Origin: Euryarchaeota archaeon UBA287
GTDB taxonomy: Archaea; Thermoplasmatota; UBA186; UBA287
Length of the DNA stretch: 17,292 bases
Direction: 5' to 3'
Assembly (NCBI GenBank): GCA_002495235.1
Contig: DAEG01000044.1
Coordinates: forward strand, 1 to 17,292
Below are positions 6,781 to 13,278 of this stretch, piece after piece (the first letter of the stretch is position 1; every line of letters begins with the position of its first letter). The translations under genes were made by a program, and so were the position numbers. The notes beneath the pieces are model-generated. The model was not told where the DNA came from. It ran no database searches and worked only from the letters and a program-made list of their open reading frames with translations.

Positions 6781-7668
6781 TTTTAAATCCTCAAGGGTTT
6801 TTGTCATCTCGCACCTCTTGCATACGTCATTGCTCGTAGGCTCGCCACACTCGCTGCAGCGCTTCATCTCCCCCTCCCGTGGGAACATCGACGATGCTCT
6901 GTCATAGCTCTTCACCAGACCGTGTCTTACACCGGGCGATCCTCTCTCAAGGAGGTTCACTGCGCTTCTGTATCTGTTACGCTCCGCCACGTGAGCGTAG
7001 GGGCACTCCGCGATGTGGCACCTGATCCCCCTGACAAGACCATACACCGCCACCTCTCTCTCAGGTATCCACTTGAACGGCGCCAGTCTTCTGACGAACT
7101 CAGGGCCAGAGTTGTTGTAGGGTGGCATACCTCTCGAAAGGTCGTTGTGAACGAGATTCATAAGAGCGGTCTGGGCCATATCGTCCAGATTGTGGGCGAA
7201 GAGCAGATAATCCACATTCAGTGCCCTTGCAGCCCTGTTGATGTAATATCTCCGCATCACTCCGCAGAAAGAGCATTCAACGTGCTTCAACCCCCTCTCC
7301 TCGTAGAGGGAGAAGATCTCATCGATGGAGAAGCCTATCTCTCTCTTTAGGTCTATGACCACGTGCTCTGCGCCGAGGTCTCTGCAGTTCTCTGATGCTA
7401 TCACTACGCTCTCGTCCCTGTATCCGTCTATCCCTTCATCGAGAGTTATCGCTATTAACTCGCCCTCGTGCTCATCTGAGACAAAGCGCAGCAGGGCTGT
7501 ACTGTCCTTACCCCCACTGAGGGCTATGGCGATCCTGTCCCTCCTCACGCCCTTCATCTCTCTCCTGGCTCTCTGCTCAAAGAACTCAATGAAATGCTCG
7601 GGGCATAGGTGAGCACCGCTGTATCTCATGTGCTCTATTGCCACATTATCGCACCTATCACACTTCAT
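6772..7668 (-). CDS. ttuA: tRNA 2-thiolation protein, TtuA/NcsA/Ctu1 family (PP-loop ATPase)
   Basis: Adenylates a tRNA uridine and replaces its 2-oxygen with sulfur, using a ubiquitin-like sulfur carrier. Length is 298 residues. An N-terminal zinc finger uses Cys3, Cys6, Cys22 and His25. The ATP-binding PP-loop is SGGKDS at 51-56. Cys132 and Cys135 in CSFCG, plus Cys222 in ECPYA, match the three cysteines that hold the [4Fe-4S] cluster or act in catalysis in this family. A C-terminal zinc finger uses Cys271, Cys274, Cys283 and Cys286. The HNLDD motif is at 159-163. Start ATG at 7668 follows a perfect AGGAGG. It is the third gene of the pdaD operon. Sequence alone does not say whether U34 (NcsA/Ctu1) or U54 (TtuA) is the target, so the symbol is a family label. 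Confidence 0.9.
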   Translation of the reverse strand: MKCDRCDNVAIEHMRYSGAHLCPEHFIEFFEQRARREMKGVRRDRIAIALSGGKDSTALLRFVSDEHEGELIAITLDEGIDGYRDESVVIASENCRDLGAEHVVIDLKREIGFSIDEIFSLYEERGLKHVECSFCGVMRRYYINRAARALNVDYLLFAHNLDDMAQTALMNLVHNDLSRGMPPYNNSGPEFVRRLAPFKWIPEREVAVYGLVRGIRCHIAECPYAHVAERNRYRSAVNLLERGSPGVRHGLVKSYDRASSMFPREGEMKRCSECGEPTSNDVCKRCEMTKTLEDLKYK

Positions 7669-7670
7669 CC

Positions 7671-7678
7671 ATCCTCCT
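7671..7678 (-). promoter_or_regulatory. Shine-Dalgarno site for the tRNA thiolase gene
   Basis: AGGAGGAT (minus strand, 7678 to 7671) ends two bases before the ATG at 7668 and overlaps the TAG stop (7679-7677) of the upstream membrane protein gene. The AGGAGG core lies four bases from the start codon. It fixes the start and indicates translation of an internal operon gene. Confidence 0.7.
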
Positions 7679-8225
7679 ATGCTGCATAGGTTATCCCTAT
7701 GACCAGAGCTGCTGTGACTATGCCCGCGATGAGCATCTGAAGCCCATAGAGCACCATGCTCTTATCACTTATCCTTGCCAGATATACCCCAAGGCTGAAC
7801 AGTAGCATGCAACAGAACAGCACAGAGATTATAAACGCAGGCCCAAATGCCAGAAAAGCAAAGGGAGATATCACGAGAAGGACTGCCAGCATTGGCGCGA
7901 TACCGTTGACTATCGCTAGGAGGAGGGTAGCTAACCGTGAGTCTTCTCTTCTACCTTTGAGTTCTGACAGCATCGCTCGCTCAAGGTTCTCTATCTCGAT
8001 GTCTCTCTCGGCCTTCTCGGCCATGTAGGCGCTAGTTATTCCGGATATCGCCAGACCGAGGCCTGAAGCAATTCCGGCATGAAAAACAATGCTACTCTCC
8101 TTTGTCGCTATCTGCGAGATCATTATGGCCAGAGCCGTGAGAACACCATCGAAGCTGTTCATCACGATGTACCTCCGTGCGAGCGGCACTATCTCAAGTC
8201 TTGAGAACCTGTTTTTTTGTTTCAT
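7677..8225 (-). CDS. VIT1/CCC1-family membrane protein (likely Fe/Mn transporter; TIGR00267-like)
   Basis: A 182-residue polytopic membrane protein. After a basic N-terminus comes YIVMNSFDGVLTALAIMI (about residues 19-36), the first-helix signature of VIT1/CCC1 proteins, in which the Asp of FDG is conserved. A second hydrophobic segment (HAGIASGLGLAISGITSAYMAE) follows. Next is a charged cytoplasmic stretch rich in Glu (about 68-95), the region that binds metal in plant VIT1, and then three more hydrophobic segments. Family members move Fe2+ or Mn2+ out of the cytoplasm; that role here is inferred. The start is the ATG overlapping the pdaD stop by four bases (ATGA). An upstream in-frame extension of 74 residues is not credible because it is antisense-like low-complexity sequence lying over pdaD. 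Confidence 0.8.
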   Translation of the reverse strand: MKQKNRFSRLEIVPLARRYIVMNSFDGVLTALAIMISQIATKESSIVFHAGIASGLGLAISGITSAYMAEKAERDIEIENLERAMLSELKGRREDSRLATLLLAIVNGIAPMLAVLLVISPFAFLAFGPAFIISVLFCCMLLFSLGVYLARISDKSMVLYGLQMLIAGIVTAALVIGITYAA

Positions 8226-8701
8226 TCGAACAGATAGACCAGGGCAACTATGACGCTGCCGAAATAGTCCTCGTCCACCTCCAGGGACTCTACTTTCGTT
8301 CTGTAGGAGACGAGCTTCATGTTCCTTATCTTGGCCATGCGCTGCAGCTTTAACACGAGCTTCTCTCGCATGTACTTGGCCGAGGAATATCCGTGGTGCT
8401 CCGCCACTATGCCGTACCTTCCACTCTTTCCCTCCAGCATCCCGCACCCTATGCCTGCACCTATCCTGTCTCCGCTCTGGCCGTCCATCCTTGCAAGGAC
8501 GCAGAAGGTTATCGTGCCGGGTGAGATGTCTATGGGATCCACCTCTGTAGCCTCATCAGGCAGGATCGAAGAGACGGAAACCAGATTGCACTGCGTTATC
8601 TTTCCTCTCTTTAATGCTTTATCAAATGCATTGAGCACAGACTCTTTGTCCTGTGCCCCACCCGATGTTATGAAGAACTTCTTTGGGATAAAACTGAGCA
8701 T
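8222..8701 (-). CDS. pdaD: Pyruvoyl-dependent arginine decarboxylase
   Basis: Decarboxylates arginine to agmatine, the precursor of putrescine and other polyamines and, in archaea, the donor for agmatidine on tRNA-Ile2. The 159 residues match the family. The proenzyme self-cleaves at a Ser-Ser bond; here VSSILP at 43-48 places it between Ser44 and Ser45, leaving Ser45 as the N-terminal pyruvoyl group of the alpha chain. Other conserved parts are FFITSGGAQDK near the N-terminus, GAGIGCGMLEG, and AEHHGYS. It is the first gene of a run with the VIT1-like protein and the tRNA thiolase. The promoter has TTTTAAA 28 bases before the ATG, so the mRNA is probably leaderless. The gene is divergent from the MATE exporter. 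Confidence 0.95.
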   Translation of the reverse strand: MLSFIPKKFFITSGGAQDKESVLNAFDKALKRGKITQCNLVSVSSILPDEATEVDPIDISPGTITFCVLARMDGQSGDRIGAGIGCGMLEGKSGRYGIVAEHHGYSSAKYMREKLVLKLQRMAKIRNMKLVSYRTKVESLEVDEDYFGSVIVALVYLFE

Positions 8702-8722
8702 ATGGTTTAATGAAGCCCGGGG

Positions 8723-8729
8723 TTTAAAA
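8723..8729 (-). promoter_or_regulatory. TATA box for the pdaD operon
   Basis: TTTTAAA on the minus strand, preceded by CGAAAAG as a purine-rich BRE-like element. The first T is 28 bases before the pdaD ATG, so the transcript probably starts at the ATG. Confidence 0.6.
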
Positions 8730-8763
8730 CTTTTCGGCCTAGCAGGATTGCGTTTAGCACAAG

Positions 8764-8770
8764 TTAAATA
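8764..8770 (+). promoter_or_regulatory. TATA box for the MATE exporter gene
   Basis: TTAAATA preceded by CAAG, with its first T 31 bases before the ATG at 8795. This supports the ATG at 8795 rather than an in-frame TTG at 8786. It lies back to back with the pdaD promoter about 35 bases away. Confidence 0.6.
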
Positions 8771-8794
8771 CCTGCAAGGGATTATTTGTGCTTC

Positions 8795-10150
8795 ATGGAT
8801 GATGGAGAGACTATAGGCAACGTCATAACTGATGGCAGCATATGGCGTGCGATAAGGATCCTCGCTCTGCCTTCTGTTGTTGGTTTTTTGATAGAGGACA
8901 TCTTCAATTTCACTGATATGTACTTTGTTGGCTTCCTAGGACCGGAGGCCATATCCGCCGTTTCAATAGGCGGCATAATAACAAACTTTCTGATAAACGG
9001 TGCGGGGGGTCTGGCTGTGGGGACTCTTGCGCTCGTGTCCCGGTTTGTGGGCGAAGGGAAGCCTGAGAGAGCGGACTTCGTGGCAACGCAGTCCATTGTT
9101 TTTGGTATAGTCCTGTCCATCGCCATAGGGATACCGTGCGCTTTGCTTGCAAGACGGATGATGGCTGGTTTTGATGTCACCGCTGCAGTTGCAGACTATG
9201 GAACACAGTACCTAACGGTCATATTCCTCGGCTGTACCTCGGTGCTGCTGACCAGCTTTATGAGCGCGGCTCTCAGGGGCGCCGGAGATGCGATCACGCC
9301 TATGGTGGCTCTTGCTGTGGGCGCGATAGCTAACGTTTTCCTTGACCCGATAATGATCTTCGGGCTCTTTGGCTGCCCGAGGATGGGCGTTGCCGGCTCA
9401 GCCGTTGCGACAGTCCTGACAAGGATCATAGCCATAATCATAATGCTCTATGCCCTGATGGGTCACAGGACTGTGCTGAAGCTCAGAAGGAGGGACATGA
9501 GACCGGATGGCGAGACCATATGGAGAATAACCCGCGTAGGCGCGCTGGCTGCTCTCTCTGGCATAATAACACAGACCTCCGTAGTGATGATGATGGGTTT
9601 CGTGGCGACATACGAGACGGCGGTTGAGGCGGCATACGGCATTGGTATAAGAATGAATTCCTTAGTAACAATACCCGCACAGGGTCTTGGTTACGCCGGG
9701 GGCGCCATCGTAGGTCAGAACCTCGGAGCAAAAAAGCCCGAGAGGGCTGAGAAGGCTGGATGGATCATCACCGGATTGGGGGTGGCCATCGCCCTGCCCG
9801 TAGTGCTGGTTTATTACGTTTTTCCGGCAGAGATGATAGGCATGTTCACGGCAGATGCTCATACCATAAACGCAGGGATACCTCTGATGCGTGTTCGTGC
9901 CTCCAGCCTAGTATACCTCGCGATGAGCAACTGTCTTGCGCAGACTGTGAGCGGAAGTGGCGACAGTCTGCATCCGATGCTCTTCACAACGTTCTCTCTG
10001 ATAGTTCTCAGGCTATGCCTGATATACCCCCTGATGGGCGCGTATGAAGAGATAGGTATATGGATAGACCTGTCCCTCACCAACTTTTCCACTGGGTTGT
10101 TAAACGCGTGGTGGTTCGTGATCGGGAGATGGAAGCGCACTGAGGTATGA
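8795..10150 (+). CDS. MATE-family multidrug/cation antiporter
   Basis: A 451-residue inner-membrane exporter of the MATE family, which use a Na+ or H+ gradient to extrude organic cations, drugs or metabolites. It shows the two pseudo-symmetrical halves of about six hydrophobic segments each. The first half has the family pattern DMYFVGFLGPEAISAVSIGG near the N-terminus and ALRGAGDAITPM at its centre. The second half has the counterpart GYAGGAIVGQNLGAKKPERAEKA and a VSGSGDSLHPM element. The start ATG at 8795 is set by the TATA box spacing. Divergent from pdaD; agmatine or polyamine export is an attractive but unproven substrate. Within the gene, 9940-9971 contains a perfect 9-base inverted repeat with a 14-base loop. 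Confidence 0.92.
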   Translation: MDDGETIGNVITDGSIWRAIRILALPSVVGFLIEDIFNFTDMYFVGFLGPEAISAVSIGGIITNFLINGAGGLAVGTLALVSRFVGEGKPERADFVATQSIVFGIVLSIAIGIPCALLARRMMAGFDVTAAVADYGTQYLTVIFLGCTSVLLTSFMSAALRGAGDAITPMVALAVGAIANVFLDPIMIFGLFGCPRMGVAGSAVATVLTRIIAIIIMLYALMGHRTVLKLRRRDMRPDGETIWRITRVGALAALSGIITQTSVVMMMGFVATYETAVEAAYGIGIRMNSLVTIPAQGLGYAGGAIVGQNLGAKKPERAEKAGWIITGLGVAIALPVVLVYYVFPAEMIGMFTADAHTINAGIPLMRVRASSLVYLAMSNCLAQTVSGSGDSLHPMLFTTFSLIVLRLCLIYPLMGAYEEIGIWIDLSLTNFSTGLLNAWWFVIGRWKRTEV

Positions 10151-10170
10151 GACTCGATCCATGGCTAAAA

Positions 10171-10178
10171 AGTTAAAG
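10171..10178 (+). promoter_or_regulatory. TATA-like element for the AhpD-like gene
   Basis: AGTTAAAG with its first T 25 bases before the ATG at 10198 and only 19 before the ATG at 10192. Because other promoters here sit 25-31 bases from the start, the second ATG is favoured. Confidence 0.5.
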
Positions 10179-10197
10179 ACAAAAAACGATCATGAAC

Positions 10198-10542
10198 ATG
10201 GCAGATGAGTTTTCCAGGGAGAGGGAGAGGCTTAATGAGTTGGTGCTGAAGCATGCAAACAGAGATATCAAGAGATTCTATAACCTGGATTCGCAGGTAT
10301 ACCGGGAGGGAGCGCTGAGCGAGAGGGTCAAGGAGCTGATGGGCCTTGTGGCATCAACTGTGCTGCGATGCGATGACTGCATAGCATATCACATCATAGA
10401 GTGCAAGAAAGCTGGCGTAAGCGAGGATGAGATCATAGAGACACTGTCGATAGCTCTGGTGGTCGGCGGTTCTATAACGATACCGCACCTGCGCAGAGCG
10501 ATAGAGCTCTGGGAAGAACTCAATGGGCCCAGAGAGATTTGA
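10198..10542 (+). CDS. Carboxymuconolactone decarboxylase/AhpD-like protein with CxxC
   Basis: A small all-helical protein of 114 residues. The CMD/AhpD motif is RCDDCIAYH, with Cys58, Cys61 and His65, the thiol pair and proton relay used by AhpD-type disulfide reductases. The usual GxxxEEIxE-like helix follows (AGVSEDEIIETL), and then SIALVVGGSITIPHLRRA. Function is probably thiol-based redox or peroxide defence; a decarboxylase role is unlikely from a stand-alone protein with CxxC. The start could also be the ATG at 10192 (two residues longer); promoter spacing favours 10198. The last six codons and stop overlap a convergent tRNA-Ile gene by 19 bases. No partner peroxiredoxin is seen nearby. 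Confidence 0.88.
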   Translation: MADEFSRERERLNELVLKHANRDIKRFYNLDSQVYREGALSERVKELMGLVASTVLRCDDCIAYHIIECKKAGVSEDEIIETLSIALVVGGSITIPHLRRAIELWEELNGPREI

Positions 10543-10598
10543 ACTCTCGACCTCCCGGTTATCAGCCGGGTGCTCCAACCAAGCTAAGCTATGGGCCC
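10524..10598 (-). tRNA. tRNA-Ile (anticodon GAT)
   Basis: A 75-base cloverleaf without intron. The acceptor stem is GGGCCCA paired with TGGGCCC, and the discriminator is A. The D-arm is GCTT with GAGC around an AGCTTGGTTG loop. The anticodon stem CCCGG/CCGGG carries loop CTGATAA with anticodon GAT. The T-arm is GAGAG/CTCTC with loop TTCAAAT. The 3' CCA is not encoded (the next bases are TTG), as is usual in archaea. It reads ATC and ATT codons; ATA, which is common in the genes here, needs a separate tRNA with agmatidine. Its 3' end overlaps the end of the AhpD-like gene. Confidence 0.97.
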
Positions 10599-10620
10599 TA
10601 AAGGTGAAGGGGCTCATCGA

Positions 10621-10627
10621 TATTTAG
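10621..10627 (-). promoter_or_regulatory. TATA box for tRNA-Ile
   Basis: CTAAATA on the minus strand, first T 28 bases before the mature tRNA 5' end at 10598, the normal spacing for an archaeal tRNA promoter. The intervening 22 bases show no other feature. Confidence 0.6.
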
Positions 10628-10698
10628 ATTTTTGCGGGATGAACACCCGAGCGTCAAATGAGATGAGACGGTGCTTGGATGCGAACACTAGCAAATCT

Positions 10699-10706
10699 CT
10701 AAATAA
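10699..10706 (+). promoter_or_regulatory. TATA box for the C69 peptidase gene
   Basis: CTAAATAA with its first T 26 bases before the ATG at 10726. This selects 10726 over upstream in-frame ATGs at 10708 and 10720 and over an ATG at 10591 that lies inside the tRNA gene. Confidence 0.6.
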
Positions 10707-10725
10707 GATGATAGGAATTATGTCC

Positions 10726-12189
10726 ATGCAGAGAGTTATCATCATGACATTGGCTGCTGTTATTATGTTGGCAGGTTTCCCGTTCAACAAAGCATCGATC
10801 GGCGAAACACCCGATGAAGACTGCACCACGATCATAGTCGGAAAGAAAGCGTCCTCCACAGGCTCCACGATCATAGCGCACAACGAAGATGACAGCGGCA
10901 GCACAGAGATAAGCCTGAGGATCGCTGGCAGGAATTCCTTTCCTGAGAGCCTGAATGTCACGGGGGGTGGCAGGGTTTACAGAGAGAACCGCACAATGCT
11001 GACCCTGTCAGTACCGGAGAAGAGCTACGCTTACGCATGGTCGCACATGAAGGATCAGGACTTCAGCGATTCGTACATAAATGAGAGGGGCGTAACCATA
11101 TTCAGTGATGCCTGCCCCTCCAGAGAGGACGAACCCGAGCTGGAGTATGGGGGCATAAGACATCACCTCCGCAAATGGGTTGCCGAACAGGCCGGAAGCG
11201 CAGCCGAGGCCGTGAGGCTCATGGGAGAGTTAATAGAGAGCTACGGATACGGGGACTCAGGAAGAACCTATGTGATGGCCGATCCTGAAGAGACGTGGGT
11301 GCTGCACGTGGTGTATGGGAAACGGTGGGTAGCGCAGAGGGTGCCTGACGACTCGATAACGGTCATATCTAACTGTTACGTGATAAATGAGATAAACCTG
11401 AGGGACACGAGGAACTTCCTCGGATCGGAAGACATAATGAGTTACGCCATGGACCGGGGGTGGTGGAGCGGCGAAGAGACCTTTGACTTTTCCAGAGCGT
11501 ATGGAAGACCGGAGGCGCAGGTCAGCGACTCAAACATCTACAGAAGGTGGCTTGGGATGTATCTCCTAACAGGAAAGGATTTTGATCCGAGAGAGATACC
11601 ATTCTCCGCCATACCCCGGGAAAAAGTGACTGTCGAGAGGCTCATGAGCACTATGCGCTCCCATTTTGAGGACACAAAGCACGGAGCTCAGTCTAAAGAG
11701 GCTCTGGAAGCTCGGGGGCGCTTCCACAGGAGCTTCGCTTATCGTCCCATCTGTGTCTCAACAACACAGGAATCTTCTGTGGTCGAACTGAGAAAAAATG
11801 TGCCTGAAGAGCTCTCTGTCGTCTGGTGGAGAGCTTCCTGCAACCCGTGCCTGAATATGTACGTACCATGGTACCCTGTTGCGATGATGAAGGGCGGTTC
11901 TGATTTTCCGGGACCATACGTGAGCGGAGAGGCCTCCCGGACCTTCAGGACCCTGACAGATCTGGCGGATGGGGATTACAAGAACTGCTCTGGCGGCGTA
12001 AAGAGCGGCTGGGCATCTCTGGAGCGAAGCCTCCTCTCGACACAGAAACCCCTGGAAGACGCGTGCTCGGAACTGATAAGCGAGAGAAGGGTGAATGAAG
12101 CCACCATGATACTATCACACTATTCCTATGGCGCAGGCATGAGAGCGCTGGACATAGCAAAAGAAACCACGAAAGCCATGGAATCTTAA
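10726..12189 (+). CDS. Secreted C69-family (dipeptidase-type) Ntn-hydrolase
   Basis: Probable peptidase or amidohydrolase of the C69 family. The 487-residue precursor has a signal peptide: MQRVIIMTLAAVIMLAGFPF is hydrophobic at about 4-20. After a short linker comes Cys33 in DCTTIIVGKKAS, which in this family becomes the N-terminal nucleophile after propeptide removal. STIIAHNEDD (about 46-55) is the next conserved block. Further family blocks include ETWVLHVVYGKRW (about residues 190-202), a later run beginning PICVSTT, and WWRASCNPC. Family members cut dipeptides or amides. Export implies action outside the cell or on the membrane; no C-terminal anchor is visible. The gene ends in TTAA shared with the convergent receiver gene, overlapping it by four bases. 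Confidence 0.88.
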   Translation: MQRVIIMTLAAVIMLAGFPFNKASIGETPDEDCTTIIVGKKASSTGSTIIAHNEDDSGSTEISLRIAGRNSFPESLNVTGGGRVYRENRTMLTLSVPEKSYAYAWSHMKDQDFSDSYINERGVTIFSDACPSREDEPELEYGGIRHHLRKWVAEQAGSAAEAVRLMGELIESYGYGDSGRTYVMADPEETWVLHVVYGKRWVAQRVPDDSITVISNCYVINEINLRDTRNFLGSEDIMSYAMDRGWWSGEETFDFSRAYGRPEAQVSDSNIYRRWLGMYLLTGKDFDPREIPFSAIPREKVTVERLMSTMRSHFEDTKHGAQSKEALEARGRFHRSFAYRPICVSTTQESSVVELRKNVPEELSVVWWRASCNPCLNMYVPWYPVAMMKGGSDFPGPYVSGEASRTFRTLTDLADGDYKNCSGGVKSGWASLERSLLSTQKPLEDACSELISERRVNEATMILSHYSYGAGMRALDIAKETTKAMES

Positions 12190-12548
12190 GAGAGAGTCTT
12201 AGCTATTATCTCCTTCACCTCATCTCTCCTATACGGCTTTGTGAGGTAGTTCCTCTCAGCCCCCGCGTCTATTCCGTCCATTATCCTTAGAACGGAGGTC
12301 TGCTGGTCTGTGGAGAGTATCACTCTCGTCTCCGGCGAGATCTGCTTTAGCTTATGCACAACATCCCTTCTCCACTCCGGAAAGCCCATCGAGATGATGC
12401 ACAGCTTGGGCCTGCCAACCCTGCACTGCTCCTCGAGCTCCGCCATATCACTCACCTCCCGAAGTGATCCCCCCGTGGCTCTAACTATCTCCCTCAGCGT
12501 CATCCTCCCTGTCAGGCTCTCCTCAGCTATCAGAATGTCATACTTCAT
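12186..12548 (-). CDS. Degenerate response-regulator receiver domain protein (pseudo-receiver)
   Basis: A 120-residue stand-alone CheY-like receiver. The first strand ends in AEES, giving a Glu9-Glu10 acidic pair in place of Asp-Asp. At the phosphoacceptor position the sequence is CIISMGFPEW, so Ser53 replaces the phosphorylated Asp. Thr80 (VILSTD) and Lys104 (LTKPY), the switch residues, are kept. It therefore probably cannot be phosphorylated the normal way and may act as a constitutive or protein-binding module. There is no output domain. The ATG lies within the end of the upstream UPF0173 gene (11-base overlap), so the two are translationally coupled; no histidine kinase is in the window. 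The 3' end overlaps the convergent C69 gene. Confidence 0.85.
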   Translation of the reverse strand: MKYDILIAEESLTGRMTLREIVRATGGSLREVSDMAELEEQCRVGRPKLCIISMGFPEWRRDVVHKLKQISPETRVILSTDQQTSVLRIMDGIDAGAERNYLTKPYRRDEVKEIIAKTLS

Positions 12549-13182
12549 AGATCTTCCCCCTCTCCGGCACTAACAAGCGTTCTCTCAGATTTTCTTTCAG
12601 CAGCTCGAGATCCGTTCTTATGACGTCGAACGTGTCATAATGTATCGGAACTATCACCCGTGATCCCAGCAGCTCGGCCGCCATCAGGGCCTGCCGCTCG
12701 TCCATCGTATAGAAACCCCCGACGGGAAGGAAGGACAGATCCGGGGCATACAGCTCCTTTATCAGCCTCATGTCCGAGAACAGAGAGGTATCTCCAGCAT
12801 GGTACACCGTCCTGCTCCCCCTTACGACATAACCACAGGGCTCGCCAGCATAGATCGTGTCGTCGCCCTCGGTGATGCTAGAGCTGTGCTTCGCCTCGAC
12901 CATGGATATCTCAATATCGCCTGTCTTAAAAGTGCCCCCCATATTTATGCCTGTGGCATCCACGCCCTTGGACCGAAGATAGTTTGCAAGCTCGAATATG
13001 GCAACAACCTTTGAGCCGTGCTTACGCGCAAGATCCATGGTGGATCCAACATGATCAGAATGCCCATGCGTGAGGCATATCACATCAGGCTTGGTAGGCT
13101 CATCGGTAAATGGGTCTACCACTACCGTTTTCCCGCGATCCTCCAGCTCCACCGCAGAATGCCCAAGCCATCGGAACTTCAT
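12538..13182 (-). CDS. UPF0173-family metal-dependent hydrolase (metallo-beta-lactamase fold)
   Basis: A 214-residue MBL-fold hydrolase of the UPF0173 group. The metal motif is THGHSDH at 38-44 (His39, His41, Asp43, His44). Later ligands are in EAKHSSS, YHAGDTSLF and VPIHYDTF, in the usual order. It begins MKFRWLGHSAVEL, the typical family N-terminus (WLGHSxxxL), fixing the ATG at 13182. Eighteen further in-frame residues upstream are excluded by this and by the TATA box 29 bases before the ATG. Substrates of the family are not established. It forms an operon with the pseudo-receiver, and its promoter is divergent from the L7Ae operon. Confidence 0.92.
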   Translation of the reverse strand: MKFRWLGHSAVELEDRGKTVVVDPFTDEPTKPDVICLTHGHSDHVGSTMDLARKHGSKVVAIFELANYLRSKGVDATGINMGGTFKTGDIEISMVEAKHSSSITEGDDTIYAGEPCGYVVRGSRTVYHAGDTSLFSDMRLIKELYAPDLSFLPVGGFYTMDERQALMAAELLGSRVIVPIHYDTFDVIRTDLELLKENLRERLLVPERGKIYEV

Positions 13183-13205
13183 GGGGGTATAAAAACAATC
13201 TCCCA

Positions 13206-13214
13206 GATATACAT
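13206..13214 (-). promoter_or_regulatory. TATA box for the UPF0173-receiver operon
   Basis: ATGTATATC on the minus strand, with TATA starting 29 bases before the ATG at 13182, so the transcript is probably leaderless. It lies about 30 bases from the L7Ae TATA element, back to back. Confidence 0.6.
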
Positions 13215-13239
13215 TTCGCAATAAAACCAAAAGCAAACA

Positions 13240-13250
13240 ATTAATAATAA
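13240..13250 (+). promoter_or_regulatory. TATA box for the L7Ae-aIF5B operon
   Basis: ATTAATAATAA with its first TTA at 13241. Transcription 25-29 bases on would start around 13266-13270, at the Shine-Dalgarno motif that precedes the L7Ae ATG, giving a leader of at most about 13 bases. Confidence 0.5.
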
Positions 13251-13265
13251 AAAAAGCAATTCGTT

Positions 13266-13273
13266 AGAGGTGA
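13266..13273 (+). promoter_or_regulatory. Shine-Dalgarno site for L7Ae
   Basis: AGAGGTGA, complementary to the usual archaeal 16S rRNA 3' end, five bases before the ATG at 13279. It argues for that ATG over the in-frame GTG at 13270, which overlaps the motif itself. Confidence 0.6.
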
Positions 13274-13278
13274 ATCAT

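Noticed and set aside
8226..8447. 74-residue N-terminal extension of the VIT1-like protein
   Set aside because: It lies entirely over pdaD in another frame, is not hydrophobic, and the ATG at 8225 overlaps the pdaD stop in a standard ATGA junction before the family signature.
8786..8794. TTG start for the MATE gene three codons upstream
   Set aside because: The ATG at 8795 fits the promoter spacing about as well and is a stronger start codon.
10591..10725. Upstream in-frame starts for the C69 peptidase, including one inside the tRNA gene
   Set aside because: The TATA box at 10699-10706 lies within this stretch, and the ATG at 10726 gives a normal signal peptide start.
13183..13236. Extended start for the UPF0173 hydrolase at 13236
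   Set aside because: The extension covers the promoter, and the family N-terminus begins at the ATG at 13182.
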